Part shown: positions 47,380 through 57,999 of the stretch, piece after piece
Layout of the letters: the number at the start of each line of letters is the position of its first letter
How positions within the stretch are numbered: the first letter of the stretch is position 1
Origin: Mucor racemosus
Taxonomy: Eukaryota; Mucoromycota; Mucoromycetes; Mucorales; Mucoraceae
DNA: 64,000 nt
Reading direction: 5' to 3'
Assembly (NCBI GenBank): GCA_027405735.1
Contig: JAPEHQ010000019.1
Location: 315,001 to 379,000 of the forward strand
Position numbers and translations under genes: made by a program
Notes under the pieces: model-generated
What the model saw: only the letters and a program-made list of their open reading frames with translations
What the model was told of the DNA's origin: nothing
The model's database searches: none

Positions 47380-48127
47380 TTACAAGGTTAAGGATAAAGA
47401 ATAGATTTTAGCATCAAAATCATCTTTAAGAGAATATTCAATATCCATAAGCCATGATTGTAACCAAGCTTCAAGTGCCATTGATTCATTTGATTCATGT
47501 TGAAGTGTTTGTGTCCATTTTTTATCAGTAATCAATTTCCAAATCTTCAAAACTGTACTAGTGTTTTTGCCCTGATTTTGACGATAAATTTTTTGAATGA
47601 TTTCATGAGAGAATTGCTTGGGATTCAGTATATAACCAAGCTGTTGACTTATATGATGATTATATTCAATGACATTTTCATTGTTGTAACTTTCTAATAG
47701 TGGTCGAATAGATGCAAGCAAGTTGTCTTTAACATGGTGGTTTAATTGATGTTCTAATATGTCCATGAAATTCTTTAATGTAATACGACAGAAATCTATT
47801 GTCACAAAAGAATTAGCATGTAATTTATTTTATAGAAATTGAAAAATATATACCTCTTCCAGCAAACTGCAATTCATGGATAGTCAAATAAGTTTCTGGT
47901 GCTGTCTCGATAATCTCGGAAATTGTTGCATCTACAACTTGACCAACAATTTGACTATAATAAGATTCTAATTCATTAAGGTTTTTGTATGAGTTTATAT
48001 AAGATGACGGTATTTTCTTTGTAGATGGGATTTGGTGATGATCTAATTCAAAATGTTGTTGTTGAATGGGTATAGCAAAAATACAAGATGCCATTATGAA
48101 AATGGTGTAAATTGAGAGATTCAACAT
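47380..48127 (-). CDS. Secreted protein of unknown function
   Basis: Two exons on the minus strand (48127-47854, 47795-47380) encode 229 aa. The N-terminus MLNLSIYTIFIMASCIFAIP is a good signal peptide. The remainder is mostly helical and polar (YYSQIVGQVVDATISEIIET, ITLKNFMDILEHQLNHHVKD, PLLESYNNENVIEYNHHISQ) and ends IYSLSLTL. There are no further membrane segments, only one cysteine in the mature chain, and no motif I can name. The frame is maintained across the intron. It lies upstream of ATG10 on the same strand with no evident functional link. Confidence 0.7.
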
Positions 48128-49649
48128 TGTGTGTGATTTTTCTTTTTCAAAATGATTATCTGAAGGAGAGAAAAAGGGAAATAGAAAGAAAAAAGAGGGG
48201 GGGTGGGATCAGTTATAGTTAATACTGTATGCAAAACAATTTTCCCTGTATTTATACTCACAACTAATTGTGTGTTGTGTGTACCACATCACCGATAGTC
48301 TCCGCCTATTTTGTACACATTAACAAAAAACTATATTTCAATGAAAACACAACAATTCTGGTTACATGGGAGATGAAAAATGGCGATACTGAATATAATC
48401 TGATATTTAATCATGTACAGAAATTAATTATGCTGATATATTCTGTATAAAGGGCCATTTATTAACTTGTATGGAAACCTTAAGAAATGTCTTTTGGTTT
48501 CACTTAATTAAATTGCTCATTGATTCCATGGAACATTGAGACTCCATTCTCTTTCTATATTTCATTTTTATTTTTACCTTTTCTAGCAATGTTCCTATAA
48601 ATGAACAGCATAAAACAAGTGTTTTAAATATACGGAGTAAATATTGAATGCAATTGCATGGAATTGCACATTTCTGTGAATATAAATAATCACAAAAACG
48701 TCTATTTATGCCAAAGGAATCAAGTGGTCGGTGTTACCTGAGATGAGTAAAAGGAATCAGATGTATAAATATAATTAGCAGAATTTTTTGTTACTCAACA
48801 AGCATTTGTTATACGAGCTGTTTCTGCCTAAAGAAAGCGGACATATTATTACTGACATGATGAATCAAAGGGCTAAAAGGTACGTACTATATATTTATAT
48901 CGTTGTTTTTTTTTTGCTTTATTTTTATTCACATTGCAAGGTATCTTGATTTAGCAATCTGAAAAATCCATTTGTTTGATTTATATGTTTGATATCTCAT
49001 GACATGTCAAAGTATTCTCTTGTTTTTCTCGTGTATCTTTTTCATACACATCTAAATAATGCTAATCTTATGCTGTTGGATATCATCATTGGATACTATA
49101 TATATATATATATAAATATTGTTGTTGATTATCCCATAAACAATGCATTCTTTTGATATTCTAAATTTAGGTAAAACTAGATCAAAATTAGAAGACTCTA
49201 CATCATTCTACAATGCTTTTACCGATTATCCAACCATCAATAATAAATATTGATATAATATAGAGAATGATGATTTTTCTTTCCAGTGGGATTAAATGGT
49301 TATTGTTATTTTTCAATTATATTATGGAACTCTGGTTCTAACGTGGGAAGTTAATTCAAATCGAAAACAATCGATAATCTATACGAAAAACTGTTTGTAT
49401 CAATGCCTCAGTATTAACTTTTTCGCAGTAGCATTTTTAAATTTTAAGCTTTAAAGGATTTATTCTGACCTAAATTGCATTACTAAATAAGGTAATTACT
49501 TTTTCATTGTTATTTAGAATCTAAGGTATACTAGAGTATTTTTTTTTTAGCAATTATCGATGAATTAGATGTGATACTGAAAGATTGAAAGATGAATAGG
49601 GAACCATGATTGTCAAGGTCTCTGAGCTCGAATTTTTTTTTTTACAATC
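48128..49649. other. Gene desert, no gene recognised
   Basis: AT-rich region upstream of the secreted-protein gene, with an (AT)n run at about 49096-49113. Open frames are short and unsupported. Confidence 0.4.
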
Positions 49650-50115
49650 TGATAAAAAATCGGTCGAAAAACTTCAAATACAAAATTTGACATAAAACGT
49701 ATAGTAAGCTAAATTTGTGTATTAAGTGTTTTAGGTACAGTTTTTAATTCTTAATTGGAATACTGAACTTTCAAAATAATTTTACTAACAAAATCTTCTG
49801 TAAAATGCAAGTGAAGTTTTGACGGTTTTTGGACAAAAAGTCATATTTTTTGTAAGGCTACAAAAAATTAAATGCATTGAGATGGTGGCCAAAAAAATTA
49901 TCTACAGACTAAGTGGTTGTTTGCAATTGTATCTTTATTTTTGGTGGAGAAAATGAGATTTTTCATCAATTTTTTTCAATTTGCGATTTTGGAGGATGAG
50001 TGATGGCGAGGGAAAAATGTCCGAAAAAAGGTTGATGAAAATTTTTGATTTATTCAATTTTGAATTTCTCCATCAAAAATTGGTATTTTTTGGAGAATTA
50101 AATTGCATCAAGTAG
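49650..50115 (+). repeat. Dispersed AT-rich repeat family, copy C (most diverged)
   Basis: Aligns with 33600-34020 of copy B through blocks such as GGAGAAAATGAGATTTTTC, a GGATGAGTGATGG segment and ATTTCTCCATCAAAAATTGG. The open frame seen in copies A and B is not conserved here. Confidence 0.55.
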
Positions 50116-50489
50116 CTTTCAATTAGTATTATCACATGAGCTTTAAGCATAGTCATTAGTGTAAAACATCACTCATTTGTTCTATGAAAACTTTGTAAAA
50201 AAGTATACACATAAAAAAAAAAAAACTTCTAAAATTTGGATATATTGTAGAAAATTAGAAAAAAAGTGAGGGTTTATTTTTGGCTACGTTGCAATAGCTT
50301 AATATTTTCATCAGATAACGTGCTTCAAAAACATCAAATTTATGCGGTAAAATTTCAATACCAGATCTTTGATGTGTTCATTATAGCCCATTATACAGCA
50401 TAGATAAATATAATTTGTACGACTATATACTCTAGTATCTCAAAGCTTTTATATTATGAATTACTTACAGTATTTCTACTTCAAATTCA

Positions 50490-50620
50490 GATGAAATAAG
50501 TAAAATTTGGGATGAAATAAGAATAAAATTGGGATATAGTGAGGATAAAGTTTGGATGAAATGAAAATAAAATTTAGATAAAGTGAGAAAGGAGATTTGG
50601 AAAAAATGAAATTAGTTTTC
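50490..50620 (+). repeat. Left array of 22-bp units
   Basis: Six degenerate tandem units with 21-23 bp spacing; core GATGAAAT-x-A-x-AATAAAATTTG. Confidence 0.7.
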
Positions 50621-50723
50621 AGTTGAACAGTAATAATATTTATAACTTACCTGTAATGATCTAAATCTCCCAAAGGAAAAAACCGTGTTTATTACGGCGA
50701 TACAAATTAAATAAACTGTATGA

Positions 50724-50945
50724 TCAGGATCTTGCCTTAAGAGAAAACACCTCCGGACGATTATAACCACTCCATATTAATGATGAAATAAGAAGCATAT
50801 TCTTGGCAGCATTGATGTCTCTCTGCCACAGTGTTTTACAGTTTTGACATCCAAGAACGCTGGAATCTTTGACACCATCCATCTTTTTTAAAGAGTCTTT
50901 ATAGCATAAATTACAAATTCTGATGTTTTGCTTCTCTCTTGACAT
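50724..50945 (-). pseudogene. C-terminal zinc-ribbon fragment of a Fanzor/TnpB-like nuclease
   Basis: 73 codons. The frame reads RICNLCYKDS, then VLGCQNCKTLWQRDINAAKN, then WSGYNRPEVF. This is the C-terminal zinc ribbon (CxxC...CxxC) with the last RuvC acidic residue in RDINAAKNM, as in IS200/IS605 TnpB and eukaryotic Fanzor proteins. The large N-terminal REC/WED and RuvC I-II parts are absent. At 51031-51134 on the same strand, an open segment encodes RPQPTCKDCKEIGHYSKKYY then KC. It does not join the ribbon in frame through any obvious GT-AG intron. I read this as a remnant, though a small expressed zinc-ribbon protein is possible. Confidence 0.65.
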
Positions 50946-51582
50946 TCTTGATCGCTGAACTTTGTCGCTTCTTACTTGTGCCGACTATCAAAAGAATTAG
51001 AAGATCTATAATTTACTTTATGTTATACCCACCATCATCTGCTTTGTCTTCTTTATGAAGTCTACATTTGTAGTATTTCTTGCTATAGTGGCCAATTTCT
51101 TTACAATCCTTGCATGTCGGCTGCGGTCTCTCCCCTAGGTAAATAATGCTTGTAAAAAATAAACTGTTTTTCAAAGATTTTTTACTTTATACCCGACTCT
51201 CTGCTTGTCTTTACTGCTTGAATTTTATTTAAAATTAAGGATCTGTACATTATCGATTGTTGCAGATGATGGGATGTAGAAAATAAGAAAAAAAAAGAGA
51301 GGATAAAAAGCCGTCTTTACGTGTGGAAGCGATGTACAATATGAGGTTTTAATGCATCAATCGGTACTTATCGGGTATCTAAGCAGTCGATATACTATAA
51401 ATACCTTACAACTATGTACTGGTTTTATGTAATTGCTAGCATTTGTTTCCATCTGTTGCAATTTTTATTATCACCAGTGTTCGGGGTTTAAATAAAGAAG
51501 AAGAAGAAGATAATGATGGTGATCCAGAAATACATTGCTTGATTGAATCTACATATTTATCTCAAATCAAATTCATTTTAGT

Positions 51583-51676
51583 GTGAATTTGACACTGACT
51601 TTATCTAAAATCTCATTCTCATTTCATACAAATTTTTATCTCTATTTTGTCTAAATTTTATTTCTGTTTCGTTCAA
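51583..51676 (-). repeat. Right array of 22-bp units, inverted
   Basis: Reverse complement shows GAAATAAAATTTAGACAAAA, GAGATAAAAATTTGTATGAA and ATGAGAATGAGATTTTAGAT, the same unit as the left array in opposite orientation. Confidence 0.65.
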
Positions 51677-52845
51677 AAAAATAATAAAAACGTCTAAATT
51701 TCAAGTGTAAAGCCTGCATTAAATAGGCGGTACGCTCTGAGTTTGAATTTGACGCTTTAGATGAGAATTATCGTGCTGCGTGAAAAAACTGAAAATAACT
51801 CCGCTTGATTTCTTGGTTCACTTTTGGCCATTCTTTCAAATTTGAAGGATTTATTGATGTATCTATAGCACTTTAAATCAATAACATGTATAATATAATG
51901 AGTAGTACGGTGTCTCTAGTAGAATCTTATGTTTTTATATTAACTAAAAACTATATAAAAAGTCTTACGCTCCGAGTTTGGAATCATCAGTTGGCAAAAC
52001 GAAATGTGATCTCTTTTCCACAGAATTGTATTCCTCGGCATTAATTAAAAGTGCTTGACGAGTCATACAAAAAAAAACACGTCATTCAAAGTATGCCAAT
52101 TTGACTCTTGAACATGGAAAAAAGTGCTTTATTGCTACGCAATATGGTCCCCAAATTATTTTTTTTGGTTCCTGATTGCCTCACTGGTGGGCTGTTCTAC
52201 CGTCAATTTAACTAAAAATTTTAAATTTGCAAAAGCTAGCCTTCCATTGGCTCTTGGAGAATATGAGTAGCTCATTTCGGATAAACCTGAAAGGCTAGGT
52301 TTCAAAATCTTGACAGCTTATAGCGTTTCATTTTTTCCACTAGTAACGTCAAAAGATTTGTAATAAAAAAGTAAACGTTTTCTCGAAATGTAATTGAATC
52401 TATACCATATACTATAACATACAACTGATTATGGCTCGATAAAAGATATTAATCAGTTTGCGGTAAATTAAATTTAAACTGTCTAGCGATAGTATCCTGA
52501 GAGTTTATCTACATTTAATGCCAAATCAAGTAGTATTACAAAACTCTGTTGTTTACAAGGTGTGTACAAGTAGCGTGAGAAAAATGCCACTAGGAATAAA
52601 ATAAACAAAACGAATAGAAATACAAGCACTTTTAGGAGAAAATTGACTATTATATTATACACAATATCTTTCCACATCTTCTTCTTTTATAAGAGATTCT
52701 TTAGGGAATTGAAGGAAATTTAGTCACAATCAAGCTTTTGTTTTTTGTAATAAATCCCGCTGTCTCCCGTCCAATTTTTCTCTTTTCCTCTTTTTAATAT
52801 ATTTTTCCCTCGACATTTGTCTCTATTTCCATACCATTAAACAAG
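51677..52845. other. Intergenic region upstream of threonine aldolase
   Basis: No recognisable gene. Two related phrases (GCTCTGAGTTTGAAT at about 51734 and GCTCCGAGTTTGGAAT at about 51969) hint at further repeat material. A 64-codon hydrophobic frame on the minus strand (52483-52677) is unsupported. Confidence 0.4.
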
Positions 52846-54137
52846 ATGTCTCCCCTCAGTACCAACCGCAATTCTGATAAGCCTTTCATTTTTGATTTAA
52901 CTAGTGATACTGCTACCATCCCAACTGATGAGATGTTTGATATCATGAAGGCTGCTACTCGTGGTGATGATGTCTATCAAGTAAGCTCCTTGTGTTTTTG
53001 ACAGTTTGGTTGATACTAAAATTTTTATGTGGTCTAGACTGATGATGATTGTAAAGCTCTTGAAGATTATGTTGCTCAACAAATGGGTCATGAAGCTGCT
53101 TTGTTCTGTACTAGTGGTACACTTTCTAATCAACTTGGTTTGAGATGTCTTTTGTTCCAACCTCCTCATTCTGTATTGTGTGATTCTCGTTCTCATGTAT
53201 TCAATTATGAATGTGGTGGTATTGCTTATCATTCTCAAGCCAATGTTGTTCCCGTTGTAGCAAAGGGTACTTATATGACCGCTGCTGAAGTAGAAGGTCG
53301 TATTAACAAAGATACTTTGTGTGGTGCCATTACCAGAGGTATGTACGGGTATGAGAGAATGTTTAATCCATGTCTCTGTTTTGCTAAGATCCCCCCCCCC
53401 TCTTTTTTTTTAATTCAGTTGTTTCTCTTGAAAATACCATGAATGGTACAATTATGCCCATTGAAGAGATCAAAAAGATTCATGATGTTGCTCGTGCTAA
53501 CAATCTCAAGATGCATATGGATGGTGCTCGTCTTTGGAACGCTAGTCAAGGAAGTGGTACTCCTTTGAGTGAATATGGCCAATACTTTGATACCGTTTCT
53601 ATTTGTTTATCAAAGGGTGCTGGTGCCCCAATTGGTTCCATGTTGACCGGTACTAAAGAGTTGATTACTCGTGCTCGTCATATTCGTAAGATGATGGGTG
53701 GTGGTTGGAGACAAGCTGGTATGTTGGCAGTTGCTGCTCGCCATTGTATCAATACAGTTGTTCCTACCATGCCTGAAACACACGCCCTTGCTCGTAAGCT
53801 TGCAGATCATCTTGAATCTCTCGATGTCAAGATTCTTTTACCTGTTGACACCAATATGATTTTTATTGATATCTCTCGCACTGGTCTTACCATTGCAGAT
53901 TTAGCTGAAGCACTCAAAGCTAAGAATATCAAGATTTTCAGTAACACTGGTACAACTACTCGTCTTGTATTCCATTATCAAATTACATCACAAGCAGTTG
54001 ATGATTTTATGCAAGTTGCTAGTGATTTAGTTCAAACAAAGAAGAAGTCTGGATTTGTTCCACCTGCTCTCAATGGTTCTAATGTAGAGACAATTGAGCA
54101 AACGGCTGAATCTGCTTATCCTACTGCAAATGCTTAA
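52846..54137 (+). CDS. GLY1: Low-specificity L-threonine aldolase (PLP-dependent)
   Basis: Cleaves threonine/allo-threonine to glycine and acetaldehyde in the cytosol. Three exons (52846-52980, 53038-53338, 53419-54137) encode 384 aa, the usual length. Family motifs are FDLTSDTATIPTDEM near the start, GDDVYQTDDDCKALEDYVAQ, GHEAALFCTSGTLSNQLGLR, ENTMNGTIMP, MHMDGARLWNAS, and the PLP lysine in SICLSKGAGAPIGSML. The second intron ends in a run of nine C and nine T just before its AG, a strong polypyrimidine tract. Convergent with the next gene (178 bp between stops). Confidence 0.96.
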
Positions 54138-54315
54138 AACAATTCATTCTTTATATATTTGTATACATTAATTTTTATTGGAAATAGAGATTTTAATTAA
54201 TCAAACATTAATGTATATAATGTCCATTCTCTCTCGTTTCTATTTTTACATTTCTTTCATTCAACACAACATTTATATATAATACATATATAATAAACAT
54301 TTTTTTTTATATCTT

Positions 54316-56439
54316 TTATCTTGTAAGATTATCATTATTTTGCACAACGCTGATCTCCGAAAGGCCGGTGCTTGGCAATGATTTTGACCTTAATCTAGAC
54401 GATGGTTGTCGTTGTTCTGATAGCGACAACATTTTTTTACTAAGACGTACTGAATGTAAAGCGTTTTTATTATCGTGTGTTACATTCAAATGTTGGGGCG
54501 CATCATTAGTCGCTTGTACCGTGGGAGATTTATTTTGTTGATATGATTGTACATGCTGCTGCTGTGAATTCTGTGAAAGATTGAGAGAATCAATTGAATG
54601 GTCAACGTTGGCAGCAAGTAATTGTTGTCGAATTGCATTTTGGTTTTGGTTACTATTCGAAGTAATTAAAACTGATTTTTTACGTTTATTCGTTCGAGTA
54701 TTCGAGTGTTGATTAGATGTAATGACAGATTTCAAAGTTTGTTGTGATAATGTATCTGAATCTATAGATTCGGGTTTATTAGATGTTTCCGTTTTTGTAA
54801 TTTGTTCTTGAATAGTTGCAGTTGTTGTAGGTACATTATTTCTTTTAAACCATCTTTTCTTCATTGGAATAATAGCTGTAGATGACACACTAGTACTCAG
54901 TGGTGGAAATGGATCTGCTGTAACAACTAAATCAGATGGAGTTGAGTACAATTCAGGTAAAGAGTGGTAGGACAAGTCTGTTACACCCGAACTCAAAGTT
55001 TTACTGACAGCTTCATCTTCTTTACCAAAAATTCCACCTACACCACCTTCTGTTTGAAAGAATACCATATCATCCATGTTGGGTAAAACCATAGTTTCTG
55101 TGAATATCTCCTCAATTTTAGTTTTAATGGCTTTACTAACAACTGAATATCCAATTCTTTTTTCCCAAACAACGGGTTCTACAATCCATTCCATTTTTGG
55201 CTTTTTATAGAACCCCATCCAGGTACGATTTGTTGGTGGTTCCTTTATTTTTATCATCATTTTACCTTCGATTGATTTAAGTGTAATTGCTAAAATAAGG
55301 TCAATGCGAATAGGTGGTAATCTATCAGAATACTTCCACTTGAGTACTGTTTCTAATTCAACTCGAAAATGACCATCATAAAATAATTGAACGTCGCCTG
55401 TATATTCTCCTTGCGGGCTTAGGTGAATAAATCGAGGTTTTGTGATTTGAGGTGCTGCATGTCCTCCGTCTACTGATCTCAAAGAGATTTCTTCTAAAAA
55501 TGGTGGTCTACGAGCATTTAATTTCTCGACTTTCTTCAAAATTTTGTTGTAAAAGAATGATTTGGTTCTATCAGTTTTGTAAATGCCCAAAAATATGCGT
55601 CCTAATAAAGCATTGAACCATTGCAATTCAAAATGGCTTGGGTCACTGTGAATAGTTGAAATCAAATGATTCATTGCATCTTGGTCAAAATGTGTTGAAT
55701 TTTCCACTGATTTTTGCAAGTCTTTTATAGGTGGTTCTCCATGTTGAGAAGAAGTGAATTCAAGTTTGCTAGCTCTTAAAAGAGCAACATACCAATCTTC
55801 CTTATCAACACATCGATTGCAATGCAGATAATACTCGTGTTGATTTTCAAAATGAAAACCCTTTTTCTTTTTTTTTAACTGAATACGACTTGATTTCGAA
55901 AACAACTCATGATCTTTGAGGCCATGGGGGTATATTTGTACATGATGATTGCTGACATTGATAATACCTCTACAATCAAGTTGAAGTTCAGAGTCATATA
56001 AATAAAGTGTATTGAATTTCAAAACTGCAAAATAGTGAAAATTATTACTGCTATTATCTGTCATAGGTAGATTAGAATTGAATTCCTCGTTTATTGTGGC
56101 AGTAGCAGCAGCAGCTTTTCCAGTGCTTCCAGAAAAGTAAGATTTAACTATCCCTCCAATGGATGAGCCTTTGCCTGTAGTCTGAGCACCTCTAGTAACA
56201 TATAACCAACCTACTTTATAGAATTGGCTGTGTTCTATTTGATCATCTTTATGAAACTGTTGTTCAAGCGTGTCAGATGGTTGCTGCGTTGGCTTTTTAG
56301 TTGTACTACCAATAGGTTTCGTTAAATTATAGCATATAGCTAAAATTAATGGTATAAATGTGATTCCACCAACAATATATGCAATAAATATCGAGATGTA
56401 AAAGTTCATCACAAGCTTTTGTTTATATGAATTACACAA
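54316..56439 (-). CDS. SMP-domain lipid-transfer protein, Nvj2/TEX2 type
   Basis: Membrane-contact-site protein expected to shuttle lipids between the ER and another organelle. Intronless, 707 aa. One N-terminal membrane helix (FYISIFIAYIVGGITFIPLI) anchors it in the ER. A PH-like region follows (QFYKVGWLYVTRGAQ, HYFAVLKFNTLYLYDSELQL, then EDWYVALLRASK). The SMP domain spans about residues 265-480: FELQWFNALLGRIFLGIYKT, LEEISLRSVDGG, GEYTGDVQLFYDGHFRVELE, and VWEKRIGYSVVSKAIKTKI. The C-terminal 200 residues are Ser/Gln/Asn-rich and disordered. An internal Met (MNFYIS) 11 residues in may be the true start. The domain order is as in yeast Nvj2 and human TEX2. Confidence 0.9.
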   Translation of the reverse strand: MCNSYKQKLVMNFYISIFIAYIVGGITFIPLILAICYNLTKPIGSTTKKPTQQPSDTLEQQFHKDDQIEHSQFYKVGWLYVTRGAQTTGKGSSIGGIVKSYFSGSTGKAAAATATINEEFNSNLPMTDNSSNNFHYFAVLKFNTLYLYDSELQLDCRGIINVSNHHVQIYPHGLKDHELFSKSSRIQLKKKKKGFHFENQHEYYLHCNRCVDKEDWYVALLRASKLEFTSSQHGEPPIKDLQKSVENSTHFDQDAMNHLISTIHSDPSHFELQWFNALLGRIFLGIYKTDRTKSFFYNKILKKVEKLNARRPPFLEEISLRSVDGGHAAPQITKPRFIHLSPQGEYTGDVQLFYDGHFRVELETVLKWKYSDRLPPIRIDLILAITLKSIEGKMMIKIKEPPTNRTWMGFYKKPKMEWIVEPVVWEKRIGYSVVSKAIKTKIEEIFTETMVLPNMDDMVFFQTEGGVGGIFGKEDEAVSKTLSSGVTDLSYHSLPELYSTPSDLVVTADPFPPLSTSVSSTAIIPMKKRWFKRNNVPTTTATIQEQITKTETSNKPESIDSDTLSQQTLKSVITSNQHSNTRTNKRKKSVLITSNSNQNQNAIRQQLLAANVDHSIDSLNLSQNSQQQHVQSYQQNKSPTVQATNDAPQHLNVTHDNKNALHSVRLSKKMLSLSEQRQPSSRLRSKSLPSTGLSEISVVQNNDNLTR

Positions 56440-56579
56440 AATGAAACAAAAATGAAATAGAAAAAAAAAACGGAGAAGATAAAGCTACTCCTGCTTGCTA
56501 TTTACATCATTTTTTGTTACACTATATGCAATTTGTAAATATAACGATCCCTTTCAATCAAAATTTGAATTCTTCATTG

Positions 56580-56593
56580 GTTGCTATGACAAC
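56580..56593. promoter_or_regulatory. RFX-type X-box 1, overlapping an inverted CCAAT
   Basis: GTTGCTATGACAAC, a near-palindrome fitting the RFX consensus GTTRCCATGGYAAC. ATTGG (inverted CCAAT) at 56576-56580 abuts it. Confidence 0.6.
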
Positions 56594-56630
56594 GCATGGA
56601 AAATCAAAACTTTAATTTTGACATGTATTC

Positions 56631-56644
56631 GTTGCCATAGCAAC
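56631..56644. promoter_or_regulatory. RFX-type X-box 2
   Basis: GTTGCCATAGCAAC, one base off the perfect X-box palindrome. Exactly 51 bp from the first, about five helical turns. Confidence 0.7.
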
Positions 56645-56884
56645 GGCTTTCCTATGATTCTCGCCATGTCTCAAATCAACAAAACCTCGGGCAATTTATC
56701 AAAACCTGGGACATATATGATTTTTATGACTTCAAATGTTAAACAATTAGATTATATTTCTTTAATAACTATAACTTTGATCTACGGAATAGTGCTCTAT
56801 TCATCTCAATCGAAATTATATGAGAATCATGTTTTTTTTTTTCCTTTTTTTTCACATTGCATGGAGATAAGTGATGAATTTCAA

Positions 56885-56889
56885 CCAAT
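56885..56889 (+). promoter_or_regulatory. CCAAT box in the HAP5 promoter
   Basis: CAACCAATGA, about 200 bp upstream of the HAP5 start. It is a possible target of the CCAAT-binding complex that HAP5 itself belongs to. The motif is short, so chance occurrence is possible. Confidence 0.35.
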
Positions 56890-57085
56890 GAAACAGACAA
56901 CAGAGACATTTGAGAAAGACCAAACACGTCCAGGACTGCCAAGGGAGACGTCATTTGTATCACTCAATTTTCTTTTCCTTCAATTTCTTTCTCATCTTTT
57001 AGTAAATAATCTTTTCTCAACAAGTCTTGATTTTAGACGTATCTGAACATACCTGAATCAAAGCTTTAAGATTTAAAATTTTAAT

Positions 57086-57999
57086 ATGACTAGCCAACAA
57101 CCCCATGAAGATCAACATCGTCATGATATTCAACCTCCTCCTCCTTCACAACAACAACTACCTCCAACACAAGCATATCAGCAATTGAATACTTCTACTG
57201 CCCCCGGTGGACAACCTGTGTTTGATTTAGGGAAATTTTGGTTGGAAGAAATGCATAATGCAGAGATATTTGATTCTGACTTTAAGAACCACCCCCTTCC
57301 GTTAGCACGTATTAAAAAAGTGATGAAAACCGATCAAGATGTGAAGGTAAAGTAGAGGATTCTCGTGGATTTTTGGTCGATTGAATTAACCTCTTTTTTA
57401 TGATTAGATGATTAGTGCAGAGGTAAAGATTTGAATTGTATTTTATTTTGACATTTAGTTTTGCATTACGTTGTAATATCATTGGCTTAACATTTATATT
57501 TTCTGTAGGCTCCCATCTTATTCGCTAAAGGTTGTGAAATATTTATTACTGAATTAACCAAGAGAGCATGGTAAAAAAAAAAAAAAGTTGGAAGAAAGGA
57601 ATAGTGTGATTAATATTATTCATAAAAAAAAGGGTTCATGCCGAGGAAAACAAACGTAGAACATTACAAAGATCTGACATTGCTACAGCAATATCAAAAA
57701 CCGATATGTGTGATTTTTTAATTGATATTGTACCTAGAGAAGAAGCAGCAAAGACCAGCAATCCTATATATGATCAAAATGTATATGCAGCACCTAATAC
57801 AAATGTAGCAGCAGCAGCAGCTTATTATCAACCTCAATATGGCGCAAATCAAATGGATCCTCAAACATATTATCCGCCATTACCTCAATTTACAAATGAT
57901 CAAGTACAACAGTATCAAATGCAATTACAACAATTTGCTCAGCAACAGCAACAACAGCAACAGCCAAATTACGAAACAGAACAAGAACCTAAAGAATAA
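57086..57999 (+). CDS. HAP5: CCAAT-binding factor subunit Hap5 / NF-YC
   Basis: Histone-fold subunit of the heterotrimeric CCAAT-binding complex (with Hap2/NF-YA and Hap3/NF-YB). Four exons (57086-57346, 57409-57423, 57509-57570, 57633-57999) encode 234 aa. The histone fold spans about residues 70-145: [42 protein letters not shown], then [20 protein letters not shown] and [11 protein letters not shown]. The N-terminus is Pro/Gln-rich. The C-terminus is Tyr/Gln-rich with a polyQ run. The second exon is only 15 nt long and encodes just MISAE. It is needed to complete the conserved DVKMISAEAP motif and keeps phase 0 on both sides. Confidence 0.95.

Larger units (their letters stand above)
50490..51676. 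mobile_element. 1.2-kb element bounded by inverted arrays of a 22-bp unit, carrying a Fanzor-like relic
   Basis: At the left, about six tandem units of a degenerate GATGAAATAAGAATAAAATTTG start at 50490, 50511, 50533, 50555, 50577 and 50600. At the right (51583-51676) four to five units of the same sequence occur in the opposite orientation. Between them on the minus strand is a short zinc-ribbon open frame of the TnpB/Fanzor type and, upstream of it, a CX2CX4HX7C zinc-knuckle-like segment. Clean termini and target duplications are not resolved. Confidence 0.55.
56440..57085. promoter_or_regulatory. Shared divergent promoter of the Nvj2-like and HAP5 genes
   Basis: 646 bp between two start codons. 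It contains two 14-bp palindromic X-boxes and two CCAAT boxes (separate entries). An open frame across this stretch (56495-57046) has no recognisable content, and overlaps these symmetric sites, so I do not call it a gene. Confidence 0.6.

Noticed and set aside
52483..52677. 64-codon hydrophobic minus-strand frame upstream of GLY1
   Set aside because: Hydrophobicity follows from T-rich sequence. There is no conserved motif or splice partner.
56495..57046. 183-codon open frame between the Nvj2-like and HAP5 genes
   Set aside because: It lies in the divergent promoter, overlaps the symmetric X-box sites, and its translation has no family features. Best read as chance.
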